Assembly (NCBI GenBank): GCA_003223145.1
Contig: QHXY01000163.1
Span: forward strand, 1-35,248
Source: Acidobacteriota bacterium
GTDB lineage: Bacteria > Acidobacteriota > Polarisedimenticolia > Gp22-AA2
Direction: 5' to 3'
DNA: 35,248 nucleotides
Part shown: positions 7,707-15,400 of the stretch, in pieces
How the letters are laid out: every line of letters begins with the position of its first letter
How positions within the stretch are numbered: the first letter of the stretch is position 1
Translations under genes and position numbers: made by a program
The notes under the pieces: generated by a model
What the model saw: the letters and a program-made list of their open reading frames with translations, nothing else
Told to the model about the DNA's origin: nothing
Databases searched by the model: none

Positions 7707-7750
7707 TCCGGGCTGCAGCCGACGCTGGACATCGCGCGGCTGAGCCCGGG
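7707..7750 (+). ncRNA. candidate structured leader element, copy 1 (upstream of E2)
   Basis: In the 99-base gap before the E2 gene, bases 7707-7714 pair with 7743-7750 (last pair T-G), G7715 is unpaired, CAGCCG 7716-7721 pairs with CGGCTG 7737-7742, A7722 is unpaired, and 7723-7725 pair with 7734-7736 around an 8-base loop. The same design, with the same two bulges and the same core, occurs at 32586-32663. The element ends 35 bases before ATG 7786. It resembles a cis-acting RNA; a ligand or protein partner is unknown. Confidence 0.55.
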
Positions 7751-7785
7751 TGGAGATGGAAGGGACTCAGGAGAAGGAGCACACG

Positions 7786-9189
7786 ATGCGGGTCGACGTG
7801 ATCATGCCTCAGATGGGGGAAAGCATCGCGGAGGGGACCCTCACCCGGTGGCTCAAGAAGCCCGGCGACAAGGTGGCCCGCGACGAGCCGATCTTCGAGA
7901 TCTCGACCGACAAGGTGGACGCGGAAATCCCGTCGCCCGCGGCCGGGACGCTGGCTGAGATCAAGGTGCAGGAGGGCCAAACCGTCCCGATCAACACCGT
8001 GGTGGCGCAGATCGAGTCGGAGGCGGGGACCGCGGTGGCGGCGGGGAAGACAGCCCCCGCTCCCGAAGCGGCGGCGAAAGCCGCGCCCGCCGCGGCTCCC
8101 GCCGCGGGGCTGGCCCCGTCGCGCCAGGGCGGTCCGACCGACGGGCGCGAGCGCGACATGGCTCCGCGGCCGGCGGCCGCGTCCGTGGTCTTCGCCGGAG
8201 CGCCGGCGGCGGGTGCCGGGGAGATCCCGAGGGCCGCCTCGCTGATCGGCTCAGGGGCGACCGTCGAGGACCTCCGCCGGGTCCGGTCCTCACCCGTGGT
8301 CCGCAAGATTGCCCAGGAGCACAATGTCGACATCTCGCGCATCCGCGGCACCGGTCTCTCCGGCCGCGTCACCAAGAAAGACATCCTCGAGGCGCTCGAG
8401 GGCGACGCCGCGACCGCTTCCGCGGCCCCGGCGCGGTCCGCCGCCGCCACCCCGGCGCGCGCCGCCGCGCCGGCGCCGGTCTACGCCCCCGGCGAGCGTG
8501 TCTCCGTCGTGCCGATGAGCCCCATGCGCAAGAAGATCGCCGAGCACATGGTCATGAGCCGGCGGACCTCGGCCCATGTCACCACCGTCTTCGAGGTCGA
8601 CATGAGCCGGGTGATGCGTCTGCGCGAGGAGAACCAGAGGGCCTTCCAGGAGCGCCACGGCGTGAAGCTGACGCCGACCCCGTTCATGGTGAAGGCCGCG
8701 GTCGAGGCGCTGAAGACGTTCCCCGAGGTAAACGCCTCGATCGACGGCGACAACATCGTGTACAAGAAGGACATCCATGTCGGCATCGCCGTGGCCCTCG
8801 ACTGGGGCCTGATCGTGCCGGTGGTGAAGCATGCCGACGACCTCAGTCTGTCCGGCATCGCCAAGGTGGTCACCGATCTGGCGGAGCGCGCGCGCTCCAA
8901 GAAGCTCACCCCGGAGGAGGTGCAGGGGGGCACCTTCACCATCACCAATCCCGGCATCTTCGGCAGCCTGTTCTGCACGCCGATCATCAACCAGCCGCAG
9001 GTGGCGATCCTCGGCGTCGGCGCGATCCAGAAGCGGGTGATCGTGGTCGAGGACGCCATCGCCATCCGTCCGATGGTGTTCCTGGCGCTGTCGTTCGATC
9101 ACCGACTGATCGACGGCGCGGTGGCCGACCAGTTCATGGCGCACATCAAGTCGACGCTCGTGGAAGGGAAGTTCACCGAGATTGTCTGA
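7786..9189 (+). CDS. 2-oxoacid dehydrogenase E2 component (dihydrolipoamide acyltransferase)
   Basis: A 467-residue E2 core protein that carries the lipoyl arm and transfers the acyl group to CoA. One lipoyl domain is at about 2-77, with the modified Lys43 in STDKVD. An Ala/Pro-rich linker, the peripheral E1/E3-binding domain (about 168-205, SSPVVRKIAQEHNVDI...GRVTKKDI), another linker and the catalytic domain (about 240-467) follow. The catalytic motif is FDHRLIDG with His439 and Asp443. ATG 7786 follows GGAGAAGGAG closely. A start at GTG 7750 would add 12 polar residues and overlap the leader element, so I reject it. The stop overlaps lipB by 8 bases. Confidence 0.94.
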   Translation: MRVDVIMPQMGESIAEGTLTRWLKKPGDKVARDEPIFEISTDKVDAEIPSPAAGTLAEIKVQEGQTVPINTVVAQIESEAGTAVAAGKTAPAPEAAAKAAPAAAPAAGLAPSRQGGPTDGRERDMAPRPAAASVVFAGAPAAGAGEIPRAASLIGSGATVEDLRRVRSSPVVRKIAQEHNVDISRIRGTGLSGRVTKKDILEALEGDAATASAAPARSAAATPARAAAPAPVYAPGERVSVVPMSPMRKKIAEHMVMSRRTSAHVTTVFEVDMSRVMRLREENQRAFQERHGVKLTPTPFMVKAAVEALKTFPEVNASIDGDNIVYKKDIHVGIAVALDWGLIVPVVKHADDLSLSGIAKVVTDLAERARSKKLTPEEVQGGTFTITNPGIFGSLFCTPIINQPQVAILGVGAIQKRVIVVEDAIAIRPMVFLALSFDHRLIDGAVADQFMAHIKSTLVEGKFTEIV

Positions 9190-9901
9190 GGATCGGGGCT
9201 TGCGGCGCTGCGTCCACGCGTTCCTGGGCCGGGTCGGTTACGACGAGGCGACGGACCTCCAGAACGGCTGCGCCCGCGCCCTGAAGACCGGGCTCGGCGA
9301 GGAGCGTCTTCTCCTGCTGGAGCACGATCCGGTCATCACGCTCGGGCGCAACGCGCGACGCGAGGACGTGCTGATCGCCGAAGAGACGCTGCGGGCGCAG
9401 GGCGTGGCCGTGGCGGTGACCGACCGTGGAGGTCAGGTCACCTACCACGGGCCCGGCCAGCTCGTCGGCTACCCGATTCTCGATCTCGCCCCGGACCGCC
9501 GCGACGTGGCCCGTTACCTGCGCGACCTCGAGGAGGCGCTGATCCGCACCCTCGGCCACTTCGACGTCGCCGCTTCCCGCATAGCGGGTCTGACGGGAGT
9601 GTGGGCGGGCGGCGGCAAAATCGCCAGCATCGGCGTGCACCTGTCGCGCTGGGTCACCACCCACGGCTTCGCGCTCAACGTGAGCACCGATCTGTCGCGG
9701 TTCCGCCTGATCGTCCCGTGCGGATTGAAGACACGCGACGTCACCTCCATGCAGCGCCTTCTTGGTCGCACGGTGCCCCTCGAGGACGTGGTCGCGGCCC
9801 TGGTCCCCGAGTTCGCGGCCGTATTCGGCCGGGAGATGATCGAACAGAACGCGGCTGCCGCGGCCCCGCCCCGGCGCACGGCCGCGCAGGAGGTTGCCTG
9901 A
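9182..9901 (+). CDS. lipB: octanoyl-[acyl-carrier protein]:protein octanoyltransferase
   Basis: LipB moves octanoate from acyl carrier protein to the lipoyl-domain lysine, the first step of lipoate assembly. The 239-residue product has the signature RGGQVTYHGPGQ (82-93), the active-site Lys146 in GGGKIASIG and the acyl-accepting Cys180 in PCGLKTRDVTSM. The start is either TTG 9182, inside the E2 gene, or TTG 9200, which has GAGGA seven bases before it and gives a more usual N-terminus. Coupling to E2 upstream and lipA downstream means that the lipoylated enzyme and its cofactor are made from one mRNA. Confidence 0.93.
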   Translation: MSEDRGLRRCVHAFLGRVGYDEATDLQNGCARALKTGLGEERLLLLEHDPVITLGRNARREDVLIAEETLRAQGVAVAVTDRGGQVTYHGPGQLVGYPILDLAPDRRDVARYLRDLEEALIRTLGHFDVAASRIAGLTGVWAGGGKIASIGVHLSRWVTTHGFALNVSTDLSRFRLIVPCGLKTRDVTSMQRLLGRTVPLEDVVAALVPEFAAVFGREMIEQNAAAAAPPRRTAAQEVA

Positions 9902-10827
9902 TGCCCCGGAGCGCGGGGACCGTGGCGGCGGGACCCAAACCGTCCTGGCTGCGTATGCGCCTGGAGACCGGACCGAACTTCTCCCTGGTGCGGGGCATGG
10001 TGCAGGGTCTCGGGCTGCACACCGTCTGCCAGGAGGCTCGCTGCCCGAACATCTACGAATGCTGGGGCGACCGCACCGCCACCTTCATGGTCCTGGGGGA
10101 CGTCTGCACCAGGAGCTGCGGCTTCTGCGCCGTCGCGACCGGCCGCGCTCGTCCGGTGGACCCGCAGGAGCCGGAGCACATTGCCGAGGCCGTTCGTCAC
10201 CTGGATCTGCGGCACGCCGTCATCACCATGGTGGACCGCGACGACCTTCCCGACGGCGGTGCCGGGCACGTCGCCGCGGTGATCCGGGCCGTCAGGCGAC
10301 GCAACCCCGAATGCGAAGTGGAGATCCTGACCTCCGACTTCCGCGGCGTCGAGCGGCCGCTCGGGATGATTCTGCCGGAGGGGCCGGTCACCTTCAGCCA
10401 CAACATCGAGACCGTCCCGAGACTCTATCCAACGGTGCGTCCGGGCTCACGTTTCGAGAGGTCCGTCGGCCTCCTCAAGGAGGCCATCCGTTGGCGCGGC
10501 CCGGCGGCACGGCCACTGGTGAAGACTAGTCTGATGGTCGGCTTGGGCGAGGGCGCGGATGAGCTGGGCGCGATCTTCGCCCGGCTGGCGGACGAGGGCG
10601 TCGAGATTCTGACCGTCGGTCAGTACCTGCGCCCGACCCTGCTGCACCTGCCGGTGGCGCGCTACTATCACCCCGACGAGTTCGCTGCGCTGCGGGACCA
10701 GGCGCTCAGCCTCGGCTTCCGGCACGTCGAGGCCGGGCCTCTCGTGCGCAGCTCCTATCATGCCCGACGCCACCCCGAGTCGGCCGTGTCGCATTCCCCG
10801 CTTGACAGGGCTGCCGGCAATCCTTAA
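9901..10827 (+). CDS. lipA: lipoyl synthase (radical SAM)
   Basis: LipA inserts two sulfur atoms into the protein-bound octanoyl chain. The 308-residue protein has the auxiliary-cluster motif with Cys43, Cys48 and Cys54 (CQEARCPNIYEC), the radical SAM motif with Cys69, Cys73 and Cys76 (CTRSCGFC) and the C-terminal RSSY motif (283-286) whose Ser binds the auxiliary cluster. VDRDDLPDGGA is conserved, though Met replaces the usual small residue before it. ATG 9901 shares one base with the lipB stop (TGATG). The 3' end contains the promoter of the next operon, with the -10 box on the stop codon. Confidence 0.95.
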   Translation: MPRSAGTVAAGPKPSWLRMRLETGPNFSLVRGMVQGLGLHTVCQEARCPNIYECWGDRTATFMVLGDVCTRSCGFCAVATGRARPVDPQEPEHIAEAVRHLDLRHAVITMVDRDDLPDGGAGHVAAVIRAVRRRNPECEVEILTSDFRGVERPLGMILPEGPVTFSHNIETVPRLYPTVRPGSRFERSVGLLKEAIRWRGPAARPLVKTSLMVGLGEGADELGAIFARLADEGVEILTVGQYLRPTLLHLPVARYYHPDEFAALRDQALSLGFRHVEAGPLVRSSYHARRHPESAVSHSPLDRAAGNP

Positions 10828-10830
10828 TAT
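10802..10830 (+). promoter_or_regulatory. promoter of the rrf2-iscS-iscA operon
   Basis: A perfect -35 box TTGACA (10802-10807) and a -10 box TAATAT (10825-10830) are spaced by 17 bases. The -35 box is inside lipA and the -10 box covers the lipA stop codon. The operator at 10829-10849 begins within the -10 box, so bound regulator would block polymerase. Confidence 0.7.
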
Positions 10831-10849
10831 ACGACAGTAGATGTCGTAT
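10829..10849. promoter_or_regulatory. perfect 8+5+8 inverted repeat, probable Rrf2 operator
   Basis: ATACGACA (10829-10836) and TGTCGTAT (10842-10849) are exact reverse complements around GTAGA. The repeat covers the end of the -10 box and the expected transcription start, the classic place for autorepression. It is AT-richer than its surroundings. The downstream gene encodes an Rrf2 regulator, which is the obvious ligand. Confidence 0.7.
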
Positions 10850-10875
10850 TTAGGCCTGCAGCCCGGGGAGCCACG

Positions 10876-11298
10876 TTGATACGATTGTCGAAACGGACTG
10901 ATTACGGTTTTCTGGCGATCCGGCACTTGTGCTCGGCCCCCGCGGGGGAGTACCGCAGCGCCCGGGAGATCGCGGCCCGTTACAGCATCCCGCCGGCCCT
11001 CATGGCGAAGCTGCTCCAGAGGCTGGCGCGGCGCGGGCTGGTCGCTTCGCACCACGGCATCAAGGGGGGCTATCAGATGGCGCGTCCAGCCTCCCAGATC
11101 ACCCTGTGGGAGATCATCGAGGCGCTGGAGGGCCCGGTCCCGCCGCACGAGTGCGCGCACCTGTCGATTGAGGAGTGCCGCCGCGCGGGCTCCTGCGACG
11201 GCCGGAGGCCGGTCCTGGCCGTGCAGAAGAAGATCGCCGAGGTCCTCGGGCGCACCACGCTGCACGACCTGGTGAAGCAGGAAGGAGCCGGCGAATGA
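10876..11298 (+). CDS. Rrf2-family transcriptional regulator (IscR-like)
   Basis: A 140-residue winged-helix regulator. The N-terminal [18 protein letters not shown], the recognition region [19 protein letters not shown] and the wing [19 protein letters not shown] are typical of Rrf2 proteins. Cys93, Cys101 and Cys107 (spacing 7 and 5) match the three-Cys site that binds an Fe-S cluster in IscR-type sensors, so it probably reads cluster status and adjusts iscS-iscA expression. TTG 10876 is chosen because GGGGAG lies 5 bases before it and the reading begins as in relatives. Its last codon overlaps iscS by 4 bases. Confidence 0.9.
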   Translation: MIRLSKRTDYGFLAIRHLCSAPAGEYRSAREIAARYSIPPALMAKLLQRLARRGLVASHHGIKGGYQMARPASQITLWEIIEALEGPVPPHECAHLSIEECRRAGSCDGRRPVLAVQKKIAEVLGRTTLHDLVKQEGAGE

Positions 11299-12497
11299 CC
11301 CGGACGCCCGTCTACATGGACAGCCACGCCACGACCCGGGTCGATCCGCGCGTCGTCCAGGCGATGCTGCCTTGCTTCGACACCGAGTTCGGCAACGCCG
11401 CGTCGCGGACGCACGCCTTCGGCTGGCGCGCGGAGGAGGCGGTGACTCGCGCGCGCACTCACATGGCGCGTCTGATCGGGGCGGATCCGAAGGAGATCGT
11501 GTTCACCTCGGGCGCCACCGAGAGCGACAACCTGGCGATCTTCGGGGCCTTCGAGGCACTGAGATCGAAGGGCGACCACATCGTGACCGGTGCGACCGAG
11601 CACCATGCCGTCCTCGACCCGGTCGCCAGGCTGCAGTCGCGCGGTGCGCGCGTCACGGTCCTGCCGGTCGATCGCGACGGCCGCGTCGACCCGGGCGACG
11701 TGCGCCGTGCCATCACCGGGCGCACGGTCCTGGTCTCCCTCATGTTCGCCAACAACGAGGTCGGAACGCTCCACCCGGTCGCGGAGATCGGGGCGATCTG
11801 CAAGGAGGCGGGAGTCCTGTTCCACAGCGATGCCGCGCAGGCCGTCGGCAAGGTGCCCGTTGACGTGCAGGCGCTGGGCGTCGATCTCCTGTCGATGTCG
11901 GCGCACAAGGCGTACGGACCGAAGGGCGTCGGCGCATTGTTCGTGCGGCGCAAGAACCCGAGGGTGGCGCTGGAGCCGATCCTGTTCGGCGGGGGCCACG
12001 AGCGCGGGCTGCGTTCCGGCACGCTGAACGTTCCCGGGATCGTCGGCTTCGGAGAGGCCCTGCGGATCGCCGCGGCCGAGATGCCCGAGGAGTCGCGCCG
12101 TCTGCGCGCTCTGCGCGATCGGCTGCACCAGGAGATCGCCGCGCGCCTCGCGGACGTGACCCTCAACGGCCATCCGGTGGAAAGGTTGCCGCACAACCTC
12201 AACCTCAGCTTCGCGTACGTGGAGGGGGAGGCCTTGATGTCGGCCCTCGACGACATCGCGGTGTCGTCCGGCTCGGCCTGCACGTCGGCCAGCAAGGAGC
12301 CGTCGCACGTGCTGCGCGCCATGGGCAGGACCGACGACCAGGTGGTGACATCGATCCGCTTCGGTCTGGGGCGCTTCAACACCCGGGACGAGGTCGACTA
12401 CGTCGTCGAGCGCGTCGAGGGCGCGGTCACGAGGCTGCGCGCCCTCTCGCCCCTGTACGAGGCGGCTGGCGGCGGTGCCAGGTTCTCGAGGCGGTGA
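11295..12497 (+). CDS. iscS: cysteine desulfurase (IscS/NifS family)
   Basis: A 400-residue PLP enzyme that removes sulfur from cysteine and supplies it as persulfide for Fe-S clusters and other sulfur cofactors. The PLP lysine is Lys205 in [10 protein letters not shown] and the persulfide cysteine is Cys329 in [25 protein letters not shown] near the N-terminus and the ATESDN and TEHHAV motifs are conserved. ATG 11295 overlaps the regulator stop (ATGA). Downstream is an A-type carrier, with no IscU, HscA, HscB or ferredoxin gene. It may also supply sulfur for LipA cluster repair, which is inference from its position next to lipA. Confidence 0.94.
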   Translation: MTRTPVYMDSHATTRVDPRVVQAMLPCFDTEFGNAASRTHAFGWRAEEAVTRARTHMARLIGADPKEIVFTSGATESDNLAIFGAFEALRSKGDHIVTGATEHHAVLDPVARLQSRGARVTVLPVDRDGRVDPGDVRRAITGRTVLVSLMFANNEVGTLHPVAEIGAICKEAGVLFHSDAAQAVGKVPVDVQALGVDLLSMSAHKAYGPKGVGALFVRRKNPRVALEPILFGGGHERGLRSGTLNVPGIVGFGEALRIAAAEMPEESRRLRALRDRLHQEIAARLADVTLNGHPVERLPHNLNLSFAYVEGEALMSALDDIAVSSGSACTSASKEPSHVLRAMGRTDDQVVTSIRFGLGRFNTRDEVDYVVERVEGAVTRLRALSPLYEAAGGGARFSRR

Positions 12498-12516
12498 GAA
12501 ACGTCAAGGAGGAACG

Positions 12517-12840
12517 ATGATTCAGGTCACGGAGAAGGCGGCGGAACAGATCAAGAAAATCATGGACAAGGAAGGGTTGCGGGACCACGGCCTGAGAGTC
12601 GCCGTGGTCGGCGGCGGCTGCTCGGGCATGTCGTACAAGCTGCAGTTCGAGAAGACACCGAGCGCGGACGACAAGGTCTACGAGCAGGGCGGCGTGCGCA
12701 TCATCATCGACAAGAAGAGCTCGATCGTCCTTAACGGCACGACGCTCGATTTTTCGGACGGGCTCAACGGCACCGGTTTCACCTTCAGCAACCCGAACGC
12801 CAAGTCCACCTGCGGCTGCGGCACCTCGTTCTCGGCGTAA
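12517..12840 (+). CDS. A-type Fe-S carrier protein (IscA/ErpA/HesB family)
   Basis: A 107-residue single-domain protein with the three conserved cysteines of the family, Cys35 (GGGCSG) and Cys99/Cys101 (CGCG), which hold iron or an Fe-S cluster for delivery to target proteins. The sequence is full length. ATG 12517 follows AAGGAGG with ideal spacing. It is the last gene of the regulator-iscS-carrier operon and the only scaffold or carrier visible in it. Confidence 0.93.
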   Translation: MIQVTEKAAEQIKKIMDKEGLRDHGLRVAVVGGGCSGMSYKLQFEKTPSADDKVYEQGGVRIIIDKKSSIVLNGTTLDFSDGLNGTGFTFSNPNAKSTCGCGTSFSA

Positions 12841-12854
12841 AAGCCCGCACGATG

Positions 12855-12884
12855 TTGCGCGCCCCGGATCGCGCGTGCTAGGAT
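12855..12884 (+). promoter_or_regulatory. possible promoter of the deoxyhypusine-synthase-like gene
   Basis: TTGCGC (12855-12860) and TAGGAT (12879-12884) with an 18-base spacer lie in the 102-base gap before the gene. Both boxes are imperfect. Confidence 0.35.
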
Positions 12885-12942
12885 CCGCGGCAGCGCCACG
12901 CAAAGCAATCGCGCTCTCGATCACCGAACAGCAAGGGCGGGG

Positions 12943-14073
12943 ATGGCTCACAAGAAGAGCTTTCTTTCGGGCCAGAGGATTTACCCGGATCCGATCCGCG
13001 GCGGAATGACCGTGGATCGGCTGATCGAGGAGACGTTCCTCGCCTACAACGGCGGGCGTCTGCAGAAGGCCTGCCGCCTGTTCTGCGAGAAGATGCTGCA
13101 GGAGGACGTCACCATCGGGCTGAGCCTGTCCGGGGCGCTCACTCCGGCCGGCGTCGGCCGCTCGTGCCTCATCCCGCTCATCAAGTCCGGCTTCGTCGAC
13201 TGGATCGTGTCGACCGGCGCGAACCTGTACCATGACACGCACTACGGGCTCGGCATGTCGCTGCACCGCGGCACGCACGACGTGGACGACACGCTCCTGC
13301 GCCGCGAAGGCGTCATTCGGATTTACGACATCCTGTTCGACTATAACGTCCTGCTGGACACCGACAACTACCTGCGCGCCATCATGGCGGAGAAGCCCTT
13401 CAACAAGGAGATGAGCACCGCCGAGCTCCACTATCTGCTCGGCAGGTACCTGGCGGCGCGCGAGAAGGAGATGGGCGTGGAGGACACCTGCGTCCTCACC
13501 GTCGCCTACCGCGCCGGCGTGCCGTGCTACGTCTCCTCGCCCGGCGACTCGTCGATCGGCATGAACGTCGCCGAGCTGGCGATGCGCGGCACCGGCCCGC
13601 GCATCTATGTGTCGCGCGACGTGAATGAGACCGCCGGCATCGTGTACGCCGCCAGGCAGGGAGACGGCAAGAGCGGCGTGGTGATGCTCGGCGGCGGATC
13701 CCCGAAGAACTTCGTTCTGCAGACCGAGCCGCAGATCCAGGAGATCCTCGGGCTGACCGACCGCGGCCACGACTACTTCATCCAGATTACCGACGCGCGC
13801 GCCGACACCGGTGGGCTGTCAGGCGCCACGCCGTCCGAGGCGGTCTCCTGGGGCAAGGTGGACCCGGATCGACTCACCGATTCGGTGGTCGTGTACACCG
13901 ACAGCACCATCGCGGTGCCGCTGCTCGTGGCCTACGCGATGTCACGCGTCAAGCCGCGCCCGCTGAAGAGGCTGTACGACCGGCGCGACGAACTGGTCGA
14001 AAAGCTCAGGAAGGATTTTCTCGCCGAGCACGAGCGCCGACAGAGGGAGCGGGTGACAGGCCCGCACCGGTGA
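12943..14073 (+). CDS. deoxyhypusine synthase-family protein
   Basis: A 376-residue member of the deoxyhypusine synthase family, whose eukaryotic and archaeal members move the aminobutyl group of spermidine to a lysine of eIF5A through an enzyme imine, using NAD+. The imine-forming lysine is kept (Lys305 in EAVSWGK), as are Trp303 and Glu299. However, the family histidine pair after GGG is replaced by Asn256-Phe257, and the acidic residue before SGA is Leu292. Bacteria have no eIF5A, so a small amine rather than a protein is the likely acceptor, as in homospermidine-type synthesis. [12 protein letters not shown] is also conserved. The last 68 bases overlap the convergent oxidase gene. Confidence 0.85.
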   Translation: MAHKKSFLSGQRIYPDPIRGGMTVDRLIEETFLAYNGGRLQKACRLFCEKMLQEDVTIGLSLSGALTPAGVGRSCLIPLIKSGFVDWIVSTGANLYHDTHYGLGMSLHRGTHDVDDTLLRREGVIRIYDILFDYNVLLDTDNYLRAIMAEKPFNKEMSTAELHYLLGRYLAAREKEMGVEDTCVLTVAYRAGVPCYVSSPGDSSIGMNVAELAMRGTGPRIYVSRDVNETAGIVYAARQGDGKSGVVMLGGGSPKNFVLQTEPQIQEILGLTDRGHDYFIQITDARADTGGLSGATPSEAVSWGKVDPDRLTDSVVVYTDSTIAVPLLVAYAMSRVKPRPLKRLYDRRDELVEKLRKDFLAEHERRQRERVTGPHR

Positions 14074-15190
14074 CCCTGTTCTGGAAGCGACCGGGGTCGA
14101 AAGCCGTCAAGTCGAAGCCCGGGTCCTCGCCGCGCAGCAGGCGGAGGATCACCAGGGCGGTCAGCGGAGCGAGCAGGATCCCCTGGCGCAGGTGGCCGCA
14201 GGCGTACAGCAGGCCCGGCGCCGCGCCGCGGCCGATGGCGGGGAGATCGTCCCCGGTGGCCGGGCGCAACCCGGCCCAGGCGGAATGAAAGGGGGCGTCC
14301 CGCAACGCGGGGACCAGGGCGACCGCCGCGGCCGTCAGCGCCGCGATCGCCGGGGCGGTCACCCTCCTGTCGAAGCCGGCGCGCTCCATCGTGCTGCCCG
14401 CGAGGACGCGGCCATCGCGCCGCGGCACCAGGTAGAAATCACCCGAGTACAGGGGCCGACCGGGGACCGCCGCGGGACCAAGGCAGGCGATCTGACCACG
14501 CACCGGGACCGACGGCACGGGAGGGAGACCGTCGCCGGCGATCTCCCCCGACCACGCGCCCGCCGCGATCACGACGGCGCCGGCGCTCACGCGCTGCGAC
14601 CCGGCCTGCACGCCGACCACGCGGCCGTTCTCGACCAGGAGACGGTCCACGCGCACGCCGCGCTCCAGGCGCGCCCCGCTAAGCTCGGCCGCCCGTTCCA
14701 GGCCCTGCACCAGAAGGACGTTGTCCACGCTCCGATCGCGCGGCAGGTAGAGCCCCTCGACGCAATCCTCGCGCAGAGACGGCTCCAGACGCCGTAACTC
14801 CCCGCCCCGTACGCGTTCGGCGGACAGACCGATCGATCTCTGGAAGGCGCACTGGCGATCCAGCGCCTCCGCCTCTCCGGCTCGCGCCGCCACGACCAGG
14901 GTGCCCCGGTCCAGCAGGGCGGGATCGATGCCGCTCTCGTCCGCGACCTGACGGGCGAAGACGGCGTACAGATCGCGGCTCGCCAGGCACAGCGGCAGGA
15001 GCGGGTCGGGTCGGTCCGCCCCGAGCTGGGGCCCGAGGAGGCCCGCCGCCGCCGAGGACGCCTCCCGCCCGATCGTTCCCTTTTCGAGCAGCCGCACGCG
15101 CACGCCGGCGCGGGCCGCCTCGCGCGCGATCGCCAGGCCGATGATCCCGCCGCCCACGACCAGGACGTCGTCGATCGGTCGTCCGCTCAT
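14006..15190 (-). CDS. thiO: glycine oxidase ThiO-like FAD-dependent amine oxidase
   Basis: A 394-residue D-amino-acid-oxidase-fold flavoprotein. The N-terminal dinucleotide motif [19 protein letters not shown] (about 11-29) and [20 protein letters not shown] fit ThiO, which oxidises glycine to the imine used for the thiazole of thiamine. The C-terminal [20 protein letters not shown] and [18 protein letters not shown] are the family FAD/substrate motifs. No other thiamine gene is nearby, so a role on another amine is possible; its neighbour, the deoxyhypusine-synthase homologue, also handles amines. ATG 15190 gives the exact family N-terminus. Confidence 0.85.
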   Translation of the reverse strand: MSGRPIDDVLVVGGGIIGLAIAREAARAGVRVRLLEKGTIGREASSAAAGLLGPQLGADRPDPLLPLCLASRDLYAVFARQVADESGIDPALLDRGTLVVAARAGEAEALDRQCAFQRSIGLSAERVRGGELRRLEPSLREDCVEGLYLPRDRSVDNVLLVQGLERAAELSGARLERGVRVDRLLVENGRVVGVQAGSQRVSAGAVVIAAGAWSGEIAGDGLPPVPSVPVRGQIACLGPAAVPGRPLYSGDFYLVPRRDGRVLAGSTMERAGFDRRVTAPAIAALTAAAVALVPALRDAPFHSAWAGLRPATGDDLPAIGRGAAPGLLYACGHLRQGILLAPLTALVILRLLRGEDPGFDLTAFDPGRFQNRVTGAGLSPAPSVGARARRENPS

Positions 15191-15340
15191 GACCGTTGCA
15201 GTCTAGACCCGGCCCTCACGAGGGTCAACGCGGCCGGAACCGGGGCGCTGAGATGTCGGCGCTGCGGCGGGCGCGAGACACCGCGGCGCGTCTCATGTTC
15301 GCGCCCGCGACATCGCCGGGGGGTCACCCGTGCCACTCGG

Positions 15341-15369
15341 TTGACTTGAATGGACGGCGTTCCTATCAT
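15341..15369 (+). promoter_or_regulatory. promoter of the MFS exporter gene
   Basis: TTGACT (15341-15346) and TATCAT (15364-15369) with exactly 17 bases between. The expected transcript starts near 15376, downstream of the first ATG (15350), which helps fix the true start of the gene at TTG 15401. Confidence 0.65.
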
Positions 15370-15400
15370 TCGACGCTTCGCCGCCACTCGAGGTGCCGCA

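Noticed and set aside
10857-10864. TGCAGCCC before the Rrf2 gene as a third copy of the bulged element
   Set aside because: The CGGCTGA partner arm and the outer stem are missing.
15350-15400. ATG 15350 as start of the MFS exporter
   Set aside because: It lies between the -35 and -10 boxes; TTG 15401 has a good ribosome-binding site and gives the family N-terminus.
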